From: Prevotellaceae bacterium UBA1716
GTDB lineage: Bacteria; Bacteroidota; Bacteroidia; Bacteroidales; Bacteroidaceae
NCBI GenBank assembly: GCA_002317225.1
Contig: DCIW01000195.1
Span: 19,598-83,597 of the forward strand
Direction of reading: 5' to 3'
Length of the DNA stretch: 64,000 nt
This document shows, piece after piece, positions 37,807 through 46,898 of this stretch; position 1 is the stretch's first letter; each line of letters starts with the position of its first letter. The notes under the pieces are model-generated. The model saw only the letters and a program-made list of their open reading frames with translations. It had not been told where the DNA came from and searched no databases. A program made the translations under genes and the position numbers.

Positions 37807-37837
37807 TTGGTCATGTTATTTAAAAGGTGTAAATTTG
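37807..37837 (+). promoter_or_regulatory. promoter for thrA-apgM-thrC
   Basis: ATTG (TTG at 37807-37809), 20 bp, then TAAATTTG (37830-37837). This gives a leader of about 110 nt. Confidence 0.6.
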
Positions 37838-37872
37838 CAGCAATTTTCGAGCACTTTGCCCGAATATTGCTG
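37838..37872 (+). promoter_or_regulatory. stem-loop at the 5' end of the thrA leader
   Basis: CAGCAAT (37838-37844) pairs with ATTGCTG (37866-37872). It sits at the very start of the predicted transcript. No threonine-rich leader peptide was found, so classic attenuation is not supported; the role is open. Confidence 0.35.
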
Positions 37873-37953
37873 TAAATTGTCTTGCAGATCTCGTTTTTCT
37901 GTAGCGATATTTGGTCTCTGTGCTTTCATACTAATTAATTTCAATAACATCTA

Positions 37954-40416
37954 ATGAAAGTACTCAAGTTTGGCGGAACATCCGTAGGTTCCGTAGAAAG
38001 TATTCTTAATCTTAAAAAGATTGTCGAGGCTTGCGATGAGCCTGTAGTTGTGGTTGTGTCAGCTCTCGGTGGTATTACCGACAAGTTGATCAACACCTCG
38101 AAACTCGCAGTTAATGGTGACCCATCTTATCTCACAGCTTATGACGAGATGGTGACCCGCCATCATGATATGATCGAAGCAATCATATCAGACCCTGAAA
38201 AGAAAGCAAATCTCCTTGCCACAGTTGATGGTCTTCTCAACGACCTCAAGAGCATTTATCAGGGCGTATTCCTTATTCATGATTTAAGTACAAAGACCAG
38301 CAACGCCATAGTATCTTATGGCGAGCGAATCTCTTCAAATATTGTTGCCACCCTCATCAATGATGCAAAGTGGTACAACTCTCTTGAATTCATTAAGACC
38401 AAGTTTAAGCAAGGCAAGAACCTCTATTCGAACACCATCTCTAACCCACTAATCCTCGAAGCATTCAAGGATTTCAAGGAAGGTAAGGCAAGTCATAAGG
38501 TTTGTCTCGCTGGCGGTTTCATCTCTACAGATGCAAACACAGGCGAAATCACAAACCTTGGTCGTGGTGGTTCGGACTATACTGCAGCCATCCTTGCTGC
38601 AGCACTCGATGCTCGCGTTCTTGAGATTTGGACAGACGTTAGCGGTTTCATGACTGCCGACCCACGCGTTATCAACAACGCTTATCCTATCGACCAACTC
38701 TCATACGTTGAAGCAACTGAGCTTTGTAACTTCGGTGCGAAGGTAGTTTACCCTCCAACAATCTATCCTGTCTGCATTAAGAACATCCCAATCCTCATCA
38801 AGAACACATTCCGTCCTGAGGACAAGGGTACAATCATTACCGAAAAGACTTCGGACTCAGGTCGTGCCATCAAGGGTATCTCTTCTATTAACAATACAAG
38901 CCTCATCACAGTATCTGGTCTTTCGATGGTAGGTGTGATTGGTGTCAACCAGCGTATCTTCTCTGCTCTTGCAGCAAATGGAATCAGCGTATTCATGGTT
39001 TCGCAGGCATCTTCGGAGAACTCAACTTCGATCGGTGTTCGCAACGAAGACGCAGATGCCGCTTGCGATGTGCTCAACAAGGAGTTCGCAAAGGAAATCG
39101 AGATGGGTGCCATGTATAAGATGAACCTTGAGCGTGACCTCGCAACTGTCGCTATCGTAGGCGAGAACATGAAGCATACTCCTGGTATCGCTGGTAAGCT
39201 CTTCGGAACTCTCGGTCGCAATGGTATCAGTGTGATTGCTTGTGCGCAGGGTGCTTCAGAGACTAATATCTCGTTCGTTGTCGAAAGCAAGTCGCTCCGC
39301 AAGTCGCTCAACGTCATCCACGACAGCTTTTTTCTTTCTGAATACCAAGTGCTGAATGTCTTCCTCTGCGGTGTGGGTACTGTAGGCGGAAACCTTCTTG
39401 GCCAGATTGCCTCTCAGCAAGAGAAACTGATGCAGGAGCGTAACCTTAAGATTAATGTTGTTGGAGTTGCTTCGGGTCATAACGCCATATTCAACCGTAA
39501 TGGAATCGACCTTTCGAATTTCAACATCGAAGATTTCCGTGCAAACCTTATGCAAGCAGAACCATCCAATATCGATCGTCTCAAGGAAGAGGTTATTGGT
39601 ATGAATATCTTCAATTCGGTATTCGTTGACTGCACAGCAAGCGGTGATGTTCCAACGCTCTATCATGATTTCCTCAACAACAATATATCTGTAGTTGCAG
39701 CAAATAAGGTTGCAGCATCTGGTGACTACGAAAACTATGCCCTCCTCAAGGAGACTGCCCGCAAACGTGGTGTCAAGTACCTCTTCGAGACTAATGTAGG
39801 TGCAGGTCTTCCTATTATCAACACAATCAACGACCTTTGCAATTCAGGTGATAAGATTCTGAAGATCGAGGCTGTGCTTTCGGGCACACTCAACTATATT
39901 TTCAACACTATCTCTGCTGAAATCCCATTCTCAGAGACTGTTCGTCTTGCAAAGGAAGAGGGTTATGCAGAACCAGACCCACGTATCGACCTTTCGGGCA
40001 AGGATGTAATCCGCAAACTCGTCATTCTCTCTCGCGAGGCAGGTTACAAACTTTCGCAAGAAGATGTGGAGAAGAGCCTCTTCATACCACAGTCGTTCTT
40101 CGATGGAACTCTTGAGGATTTCTGGAAGAATCTCCCAACTCTCGATGCAGAATTCGAAGCAGAACGTAAAGTGGTTGAAGCAAACAACCAGCATTGGCGT
40201 TTTGTTGCAAAACTCGAAAATGGCAAGGGTTCTGTAAGTCTCCAGAAGGTTGACAACCATCATCCTTTCTACGACCTCGAAGGTTCGAATAACATCATCC
40301 TCCTCACGACTGAGCGTTACAACCAATATCCAATGCTCATCCAGGGATATGGAGCTGGAGCATCAGTAACTGCAGCAGGTGTGTTCGCAGACATCATGAG
40401 TATTGCTAATATTTAA
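37954..40416 (+). CDS. thrA: bifunctional aspartate kinase / homoserine dehydrogenase I
   Basis: Catalyses the first and third steps from aspartate to homoserine. The N-terminal kinase (about 1-290) has KFGGTSVGS (3-11) and LGRGGSDYTA. Two ACT-type regulatory domains follow (about 310-460), with VSGLSMVGVIG and VAIVGENMKHTPGIAGKLF. The C-terminal dehydrogenase (about 465-820) has an NAD loop VFLCGVGTVGGNL and AVLSGTLNYIFN. The 820-residue length is standard for the fusion. It leads the operon followed by apgM and thrC. Confidence 0.96.
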   Translation: MKVLKFGGTSVGSVESILNLKKIVEACDEPVVVVVSALGGITDKLINTSKLAVNGDPSYLTAYDEMVTRHHDMIEAIISDPEKKANLLATVDGLLNDLKSIYQGVFLIHDLSTKTSNAIVSYGERISSNIVATLINDAKWYNSLEFIKTKFKQGKNLYSNTISNPLILEAFKDFKEGKASHKVCLAGGFISTDANTGEITNLGRGGSDYTAAILAAALDARVLEIWTDVSGFMTADPRVINNAYPIDQLSYVEATELCNFGAKVVYPPTIYPVCIKNIPILIKNTFRPEDKGTIITEKTSDSGRAIKGISSINNTSLITVSGLSMVGVIGVNQRIFSALAANGISVFMVSQASSENSTSIGVRNEDADAACDVLNKEFAKEIEMGAMYKMNLERDLATVAIVGENMKHTPGIAGKLFGTLGRNGISVIACAQGASETNISFVVESKSLRKSLNVIHDSFFLSEYQVLNVFLCGVGTVGGNLLGQIASQQEKLMQERNLKINVVGVASGHNAIFNRNGIDLSNFNIEDFRANLMQAEPSNIDRLKEEVIGMNIFNSVFVDCTASGDVPTLYHDFLNNNISVVAANKVAASGDYENYALLKETARKRGVKYLFETNVGAGLPIINTINDLCNSGDKILKIEAVLSGTLNYIFNTISAEIPFSETVRLAKEEGYAEPDPRIDLSGKDVIRKLVILSREAGYKLSQEDVEKSLFIPQSFFDGTLEDFWKNLPTLDAEFEAERKVVEANNQHWRFVAKLENGKGSVSLQKVDNHHPFYDLEGSNNIILLTTERYNQYPMLIQGYGAGASVTAAGVFADIMSIANI

Positions 40417-40431
40417 TTAGTGAAGAACAAA

Positions 40432-40550
40432 GAGTGAAGAGTGAAGAATTTGCTACCGCTTTGGAGCAAGAGCGGTTTACACCTTTGCTTACTTTGAAGA
40501 TTGCTATTCCGGCAGGAAATTCTTCACTCTTCACTCTTCACTCTTCACTC
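40432..40550. repeat. long inverted repeat with TTCACTC tandem units between thrA and apgM
   Basis: A 20-bp arm (40432-40451, built of GAGTGAA units) is perfectly inverted at 40517-40536, and further ACTCTTC units extend to 40550. Inside is a second hairpin ACCGCT/AGCGGT (40455-40460, 40471-40476). The structure fills the 142-bp gap ahead of apgM and could act as an RNA hairpin in the thr mRNA. Confidence 0.8.
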
Positions 40551-40558
40551 CAAAGGTA

Positions 40559-41860
40559 ATGAAACATATTGTTATTTTAGGAGACGGAATGGCGGATTGG
40601 CCTGTCGAATCACTCGGCAACAAGACGCTGCTCCAATACGCTAACACTCCATATATGGACATGTTAGCAAAACAAGGCAAAACAGGCATGCTGAAGACCG
40701 TCCAGGATGGCTTTCATCCTGGGTCGGAGGTAGCCAATTCAAGCATATTAGGTTACGACCAAAACGAGGTATATGAAGGCAGAGGTCCTCTCGAAGCAGC
40801 CTCAATCGGTGTTGAACTCGCACCAACAGACATGGCAATCCGTTGCAACATCATCTGCATCGAAGGCGACCACATAAAGAACCACTCATGTGGACGACTT
40901 GAGACAGAAGAAGGTGACATCCTCATCAAGTATCTTCAGGAGAAGCTTGCAAATGATGCTGATATTGTAGCAATGTACGGGCACATCGTCCACTTCTACA
41001 CAGGAGTGCAATATCGTCATCTTCTCGTAATCAATGGAGGTAGCAAATTCTTGAAGTGTACTCCACCACACGATGTACCTCTCAAGCCTTGGAAGCCACT
41101 TCTTGTCCAACCGGATCTTGAAGCCGAAGCAAAGGCTGAAGTGAAATCCACATTGAGTGCAACCGAAACTGCAGAGCTCATCAATCTTTTGATTGTAAAA
41201 TCACAAGAATTGCTCAACGCTCATCCTTTCAATGCACAACGAATTGCAGAAGGCAAGGATCCAGCAAACAGCATCTGGCCTTGGGCAGGAGGCAATCGTC
41301 CTCACATGATTCCGCTCACAACCACCTTCCCTCAGATTAAGAAGGGAGCGGTAATCACAGCAGTTGACCTCATTCGAGGAATCGGTTCGCTTGCGGGATT
41401 ACGTGTTATAGATGTAGAAGGAGCAACTGGTCTTTACGACACTAACTACGAAGGTAAGGCACAGGCTGCCATCGAAGCTCTCAAGACTGACGACTTCGTT
41501 TATCTTCATGTAGAAGCATCTGACGAAGCTGGTCATGATGGCGATCTTGAACTCAAACTCCAAACTATCGAGAACCTCGACAAGCGTGCCATAGGCCCTA
41601 TTTATGAAGAGGTTAAGAACTGGGGCGTTGCAGGCACACCAACTGCCGACCTCGAACCGGTTGCAATCGCAGTTCTTCCTGACCACCCTACTCCAGTGGC
41701 TCATCGTACTCACACCAACGAGCCAATACCTTTCCTCATCTATGCTCCAGGCATTGAAGCTGATAAGGTAGACTCATTCGATGAACAAAGCTGTAAAGAA
41801 GGTATCTACGGCAACCTCAAAAAAGACGGCTTCATCAAAGCCTTCATGACAATAAATTAA
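40559..41860 (+). CDS. apgM: ApgM-like protein, probable homoserine kinase
   Basis: The 433-residue protein belongs to the cofactor-independent phosphoglycerate mutase (archaeal-type, alkaline-phosphatase superfamily) group. Metal and catalytic residues are in ILGDGMADWP (5-14) and GSEVANSSILGYD (about 57-69, catalytic Ser), with HVEASDEAGHDGD and AVLPDHPTP for further metal ligands. It lies exactly where thrB would be between thrA and thrC. Members of this family in Bacteroides have been proposed, and I believe genetically supported, as an alternative homoserine kinase. That role here follows from context; phosphoglycerate mutase activity remains possible. Confidence 0.85.
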   Translation: MKHIVILGDGMADWPVESLGNKTLLQYANTPYMDMLAKQGKTGMLKTVQDGFHPGSEVANSSILGYDQNEVYEGRGPLEAASIGVELAPTDMAIRCNIICIEGDHIKNHSCGRLETEEGDILIKYLQEKLANDADIVAMYGHIVHFYTGVQYRHLLVINGGSKFLKCTPPHDVPLKPWKPLLVQPDLEAEAKAEVKSTLSATETAELINLLIVKSQELLNAHPFNAQRIAEGKDPANSIWPWAGGNRPHMIPLTTTFPQIKKGAVITAVDLIRGIGSLAGLRVIDVEGATGLYDTNYEGKAQAAIEALKTDDFVYLHVEASDEAGHDGDLELKLQTIENLDKRAIGPIYEEVKNWGVAGTPTADLEPVAIAVLPDHPTPVAHRTHTNEPIPFLIYAPGIEADKVDSFDEQSCKEGIYGNLKKDGFIKAFMTIN

Positions 41861-41876
41861 AAATAAACAATTAAAT

Positions 41877-41926
41877 ACCATCCTCCCCCTAACTGGATGG
41901 ACGCCCCCTTTGGGGGACGGGGGGCT
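41877..41926 (+). repeat. 50-bp dispersed element, copy directly upstream of thrC
   Basis: It matches the murD-side copy (27551-27600, opposite strand) at 46 of 50 positions and ends 6 bp before the thrC ATG at 41933. An in-frame ATG inside it (41897) would add 12 residues (MDAPFGGRGAPN) to ThrC, but the conserved start is MNYYSTNG. Confidence 0.85.
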
Positions 41927-41932
41927 CCAAAT

Positions 41933-43261
41933 ATGAACTACTATTCAACTAACGGCAAAGCAGAAATTGCCTCACTCGAAAAGGCTGTAGTCAAGGGGCT
42001 TGCAGAAGACAAGGGTCTCTATATGCCAGAGCGTATCAAACCGCTCCCACAGTCTTTCTTTGACAACATAGAAAACCTCTCTTTCCAAGAGATAGCATAT
42101 ACAGTTGCAGACGCATTCTTTGGTGAGGATGTAGATGCAGAAAGTCTTAAAAACATCGTTTACGACACACTCGCATTCGATTGTCCTTGTGTAAAGGTTA
42201 CTGACAACATCTATTCACTTGAACTCTTCCATGGTCCAACACTTGCATTCAAGGATGTAGGTGCACGATTCATGGCTCGCCTTCTTCAGTACTTCTTAAA
42301 GAAATCCGGAGATTCCGGCATTTCTGGTAATTCCGGAAAATCTGGAGTTAATGTCCTCGTTGCCACTTCAGGTGATACTGGTTCTGCTGTAGCAAACGGT
42401 TTCCTTGGTGTTGATGGCATTCATGTTTATGTCCTCTATCCAAAGGGTAAGGTTTCTCCTATTCAGGAGTGTCAGTTCACAACTCTTGGCCAGAACATCA
42501 CAGCGATCGAAGTTGATGGCGTGTTTGACGATTGTCAGGCACTCGTTAAGTCAGCATTCATGGATGCAGACCTCAATGCACATATGAAACTCACTTCTGC
42601 CAACTCAATCAACGTTGCCCGCTTCCTCCCACAAGCATTCTATTATTTCTACGCTTATGGACAGATGAAGAAGTTAGGTCTTGCTGATCAGTTGGTTGCT
42701 TGTGTACCTTCAGGTAATTTCGGAAATATCTGTTCTGCTCTCTTCGGCAAGAAGATGGGACTTCCAATCAAGCGTTTCATTGCTGCTAACAATGCCAACG
42801 ATATCTTCTTCAAGTATCTCCAGACAGGTAAGTACGAGCCAAAGGCATCTGTTCAAACTATCGCAAATGCAATGGATGTAGGCGATCCATCTAACTTCGC
42901 CCGCGTTTACGAACTCTACAATAAGGACCACTCGGCAATTTGTGCTGATATCGCTGGTGCAACATACACTGATGCTCAGATTGCAGAAGCAATGAAGGAT
43001 TGTAAGGCGACAACTGGTTATGTTTGCGACCCACACGGAGCATGCGGCTACCAGGCACTCAAGGAAGGCCTCAAGCCAGGTGAAGTAGGTTTCTTCCTCG
43101 AGACAGCCCATCCTGCCAAATTCAAGGATACAGTTGACGGAATCCTCAATTCTGACATTGAAATTCCTGCAAAACTCCGCGCCTTTATGCAAGGGACCAA
43201 GCAGTCTATCCCTATGACAAAGGACTTCGCTTCGTTCAAGGCATACCTCCTCTCCGAATAA
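41933..43261 (+). CDS. thrC: threonine synthase
   Basis: PLP enzyme converting O-phosphohomoserine to threonine. The start at 41933 (MNYYSTNGKAEIASLEKAV) is chosen because upstream codons belong to the repeated element. The PLP lysine is in GPTLAFKDVGARF (Lys107). VATSGDTGSAVANGF and PSGNFGNICSALF are phosphate- and PLP-binding blocks. An unusual insert of five SGx triplets (residues 125-139) is encoded by a 9-bp satellite. The 442-residue length is otherwise ordinary. Confidence 0.95.
   Translation: MNYYSTNGKAEIASLEKAVVKGLAEDKGLYMPERIKPLPQSFFDNIENLSFQEIAYTVADAFFGEDVDAESLKNIVYDTLAFDCPCVKVTDNIYSLELFHGPTLAFKDVGARFMARLLQYFLKKSGDSGISGNSGKSGVNVLVATSGDTGSAVANGFLGVDGIHVYVLYPKGKVSPIQECQFTTLGQNITAIEVDGVFDDCQALVKSAFMDADLNAHMKLTSANSINVARFLPQAFYYFYAYGQMKKLGLADQLVACVPSGNFGNICSALFGKKMGLPIKRFIAANNANDIFFKYLQTGKYEPKASVQTIANAMDVGDPSNFARVYELYNKDHSAICADIAGATYTDAQIAEAMKDCKATTGYVCDPHGACGYQALKEGLKPGEVGFFLETAHPAKFKDTVDGILNSDIEIPAKLRAFMQGTKQSIPMTKDFASFKAYLLSE
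42305..42349 (+). repeat. 9-bp tandem repeat inside thrC
   Basis: Five consecutive 9-bp units of the form TCnGGnxxx encode SGD-SGI-SGN-SGK-SGV. All units are in frame, so copy-number change would alter only the loop length. Confidence 0.85.
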
Positions 43262-43306
43262 CATTCAGCAAAGAATAACGAATAGGTCAATAATCAACCT
43301 TTCACA

Positions 43307-45379
43307 ATGGCTAAAGCAAGCAAATCGCAGAAGACAGCCCGCCGTAACCTCCTTCTTTTCAAAGCAGCGCTCGTCATCATTTCCACAATCGTGATTGTAT
43401 GGTTCATGCCACGCAATTCGTCCTCGACCTACAAGTACGAGGTTGATGCCCCATGGCGATACGGACTTCTCATTTCCGATTACCGTTTCCCCATCTACAA
43501 GAGCGACGCAGAGATGAAGAAAATGCAGGACAGTATCCGCAGGTCTTTCCAACCTTACTTTAAAGTAGACAAGTCTGTTCGCAAACGAATGCAGGACACG
43601 CTTTACTATATTATGAGTAAGAATGATAAAAAGATACAGAACATCCAGGCTTACGGTGCCCATATCAGCAATTTGCTCGACACCATCTACGCTCGTGGCA
43701 TGCTCTCAATGCCAGCATACAACAAGCTTCAAGAAGATGGAAACTCCAATATTCGAATTATCGACAACAATACTGCTACGTCCATCCCAGTAGCAAAAGT
43801 ATTATCTACCAAACAAGCTTACCACTATTTGGTCCATGCCGATACAGTCATGTATTCACGCATTGTATTGCAGAACATGAACCTCAACTGCTTGCTTGCC
43901 GGCAATCTTGTCTTAGATGAGAAAAAGAATGATTCGGAACTCCAGTACCAGCTCTCGCATATGGACGGAGCAGATGGCATAGTTCAGCGTGATGAACAGA
44001 TTATCGACCGAGGTGAGATTGTGACTCAAGAGAAATACAAAATTCTCAAATCGCTCGAACGTGAGTTGGCAAAGCACCAGACTGAAGAAACCATAATCCC
44101 TTACTCCTTGATTGGACAAACGGTCTTCGTATTGGTGATTATGTGCATCTTGGTGGTATACCTCACGCTCTTCCGTAAGGACTATTTCGACACCTACCAA
44201 CCGGGCATACTCCTTTTCGGATTCCCTGTGCTCTTCTGTATGGTAGCGTTCTTTATGGTCAGCCACAACTTCCTCAACGTATTCATGATTCCATGCTGTA
44301 TGGTACCTATCGTGATTCGTGTGTTCATGGATTCGCGAACCGCCTTCATGTTCCACACGGCGATGGTCATCATCATCTCCCTCACACTCCACTTCCCTTA
44401 TGAGTTCATGATTCTGCAGCTCACAACTGGTATGATTGCCATACAGACGCTTCGCGAACTCTCACAGCGCTCGCAAATCATCCATACAGCCGCACTCATC
44501 ACTCTTTTCTACATTGTATTCTATTCGGCCTACGAACTCCTCCTCGAGAACACATACGTCAAGGCAGACCGTTCGATGTACTACTATTTCATCATCAACG
44601 GCATCCTACTCATCTTCACATATCCGCTCCTCTGGCTTTTGGAGAAGACGTTCGGATTCGTGAGCGACGTGACCCTCGTCGAACTCTCCAACATCAACAA
44701 CCCGATTCTCCAACGTATGTCGGAGATAGCCCCTGGCACCTTCCAGCACTCGCTTCAGGTGTCCAACCTCGGTTCTGAAGTTGCAAAGAAAATCGGAGCA
44801 CGATCCCAACTTGTACGTACAGCCGCACTCTATCATGATATCGGGAAACTCGAGCGTCCGGTCTTCTTCACCGAGAACCAAAGCGGAGTTTCGCCCCACA
44901 AGCACCTCTCATCACAGAAGTCGGCCGAGGTGATCATCGCCCACATTGCAAACGGTCTCTCACTGGCCGACCGCAACAACATACCTCAGCTCATCAAGAA
45001 GTTCATTGCCTCCCATCATGGTACGGGCATGACCAAATACTTCTACATCACATACAAGAACGATCATCCCGACGAACAAGTCGATGAGAGCATCTTCCGT
45101 TATCCGGGGCCAAACCCATCCACCAAAGAGGAAGCAATCCTCATGATGGCCGATGCGGTCGAAGCTGCCTCGCGCTCCCTATCCGAATACACAGAAGAAA
45201 GTATCTCCTCACTTGTCGACCGAATTGTCGATTCGCAGATACAGGAAGGCTACTTTGCCGAGTGCGATATCACATTCCGCGAGATTGCCATAGCCAAAGA
45301 TGTTTTCAAAGAAAAATTAAAGATTGTTTATCACACACGCATAAGTTACCCAGAACTTAATAAGGATAATGAAAAATAA
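43307..45379 (+). CDS. 7TM-HD membrane phosphohydrolase (PgpH/YqfF-like)
   Basis: The 690-residue protein has an N-terminal membrane helix and a large extracytoplasmic domain (about 45-265). Seven membrane helices follow (about 270-460), then a cytoplasmic HD domain with the metal motif YHDIGK (His510-Asp511) and HSLQVSNLG ahead of it. IASHHGTGMTKYFY carries later histidines. This is the layout of PgpH, a c-di-AMP phosphodiesterase. Whether this organism's enzyme acts on c-di-AMP is inferred. It overlaps the next gene by 11 bp. Confidence 0.9.
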   Translation: MAKASKSQKTARRNLLLFKAALVIISTIVIVWFMPRNSSSTYKYEVDAPWRYGLLISDYRFPIYKSDAEMKKMQDSIRRSFQPYFKVDKSVRKRMQDTLYYIMSKNDKKIQNIQAYGAHISNLLDTIYARGMLSMPAYNKLQEDGNSNIRIIDNNTATSIPVAKVLSTKQAYHYLVHADTVMYSRIVLQNMNLNCLLAGNLVLDEKKNDSELQYQLSHMDGADGIVQRDEQIIDRGEIVTQEKYKILKSLERELAKHQTEETIIPYSLIGQTVFVLVIMCILVVYLTLFRKDYFDTYQPGILLFGFPVLFCMVAFFMVSHNFLNVFMIPCCMVPIVIRVFMDSRTAFMFHTAMVIIISLTLHFPYEFMILQLTTGMIAIQTLRELSQRSQIIHTAALITLFYIVFYSAYELLLENTYVKADRSMYYYFIINGILLIFTYPLLWLLEKTFGFVSDVTLVELSNINNPILQRMSEIAPGTFQHSLQVSNLGSEVAKKIGARSQLVRTAALYHDIGKLERPVFFTENQSGVSPHKHLSSQKSAEVIIAHIANGLSLADRNNIPQLIKKFIASHHGTGMTKYFYITYKNDHPDEQVDESIFRYPGPNPSTKEEAILMMADAVEAASRSLSEYTEESISSLVDRIVDSQIQEGYFAECDITFREIAIAKDVFKEKLKIVYHTRISYPELNKDNEK

Positions 45380-46898
45380 TACATGGAAGCCCTTTGCCAT
45401 CACACTTCTCGTAATTGTGATACTTATGGGCATGTTCTACCTCCCTCGCATCCAAGTGGGAGACAAGTTGCTCCGCAGAGTCAACATTCTCTCTGAGATT
45501 CAGGCTCGCGACAACGAAGGCAATATTATTGCCGAAATATCTGCCGATGAAGCGCAAGGCATCGTTGAACAAAAGTTTGACAGCACTGCCACCCACGTGC
45601 GCCAAGAGATATACATAGACAGCGTACCGGAAGGTATGACTGCCATCGAAGACTTCTGCAACGGAGAAGCCCCAATCATGGATCGTTTCTATGCAGCACT
45701 CGACGAAGCCAGTTCACGCCCAGTTCGAATTGCATATTACGGCGATTCGTATATCGAGGGTGATATCCTCACCGAAGACCTCCGCGAATTCTTCCAACAG
45801 AAATACGGAGGTTGCGGAGTCGGATTTGTTGATATCCATAGCATCACAGCAGGATTCCGACAGACAGTACGCGCCAAATCAACAGGTTGGACCGATCATA
45901 ACGCCAATGATAAAGGCAAAGGATTCAACAAAAGTTTCCAAGGCATAAACGGACGCTACTTCATCTGCAACAGCGGTTCGATGAAGCTCGAATGCCAAAA
46001 CCACAAGTACGGATCGCACCTCGACACTGCACAAGTGGCAACAGTCTACTTCACTCCTGGTGCGGGACTTTCCATCACCTCGTCTATCAATGGAGGCGAA
46101 CCAGTCGACCTCTATGCAAATGAAGGCAATGCAACCTACGAGGAAGAGACACGAACGGTTACAGACAAGCATGTCAATGTTACCTACAACGAGGATTCGT
46201 CCGAAGTATACTACGACACCACCTACACCACTCGTGAGGTTACAGTCCCAATAGTTCATCAGGAACAAGGACATGTCGTACATAAGACTCAGAAGGGCAA
46301 GATTCACTCTTTCTCTATCGATGTCAAGAAGGGTGCCTCATCCCGTTTCTACGGTGTGGCACTTGATGGCACTAAGGGTGTTGCAGTCGACAATTTCTCT
46401 ATGCGAGGTTCAAACGGTTGGTATATACAAGACATACCGGTCACTACTCTCAAGACCTTCAACCGTATCCGACCATACGACCTCATCATCGTTCAGTTCG
46501 GACTCAACACAGCCAACCGCAAGCAGAAAGACTATTCTTTCTACACTAATAAGATGGCACAAAGCATAGCCCATTTGCGTGAGGCATTCCCTGAGGCAGC
46601 CATACTTGTCATCTCAATCGCCGACCGCGAAGAGAAGAATATCGATGGCGAAATGCACACGATGCCGGGAGTTCGCGAACTCATATCTTACCAGCGCAAG
46701 ATGGCAAGCGACGAGCACGTTGCATTCTGGAACATCTACGAAGCAATGGGAGGTGATGGTTCCCTTGCAGAGATGGTTAAGAACAAGCAAGCCAATCTCG
46801 ACTATACACACATCAACTTCGCAGGAGGCAGAAAACTTGCAAAACTCCTCTTTGATGTACTTACTAACGGAAAAGACAATTACGATAATCGCAAATGA
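45369..46898 (+). CDS. membrane-anchored SGNH/GDSL hydrolase-like protein
   Basis: The 509-residue protein has an N-terminal membrane anchor (about 7-26) and an extracytoplasmic SGNH domain. The nucleophile is in YYGDSYIEGD (block I). A beta-rich insert follows (about 200-330, TVTDKHVNVTYNEDSSEVYY), then QFGLNTAN (block III) and DYTHINFAGG (Asp-His of block V). Such proteins transfer or remove O-acetyl groups on cell-wall or exported glycans. It overlaps the HD gene at its start and the next SGNH gene by ATGA at its end, so translation is coupled. Confidence 0.82.
   Translation: MKNNTWKPFAITLLVIVILMGMFYLPRIQVGDKLLRRVNILSEIQARDNEGNIIAEISADEAQGIVEQKFDSTATHVRQEIYIDSVPEGMTAIEDFCNGEAPIMDRFYAALDEASSRPVRIAYYGDSYIEGDILTEDLREFFQQKYGGCGVGFVDIHSITAGFRQTVRAKSTGWTDHNANDKGKGFNKSFQGINGRYFICNSGSMKLECQNHKYGSHLDTAQVATVYFTPGAGLSITSSINGGEPVDLYANEGNATYEEETRTVTDKHVNVTYNEDSSEVYYDTTYTTREVTVPIVHQEQGHVVHKTQKGKIHSFSIDVKKGASSRFYGVALDGTKGVAVDNFSMRGSNGWYIQDIPVTTLKTFNRIRPYDLIIVQFGLNTANRKQKDYSFYTNKMAQSIAHLREAFPEAAILVISIADREEKNIDGEMHTMPGVRELISYQRKMASDEHVAFWNIYEAMGGDGSLAEMVKNKQANLDYTHINFAGGRKLAKLLFDVLTNGKDNYDNRK

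Noticed and set aside
40432..40550. Insertion sequence remnant
   Set aside because: There is no transposase fragment, and target duplications could not be identified; it is kept only as an inverted repeat.
41897..41932. ThrC starting inside the repeat (MDAPFGGRG)
   Set aside because: The codons belong to the mobile 50-bp element, and conserved threonine synthases begin at the MNYYSTNG position.
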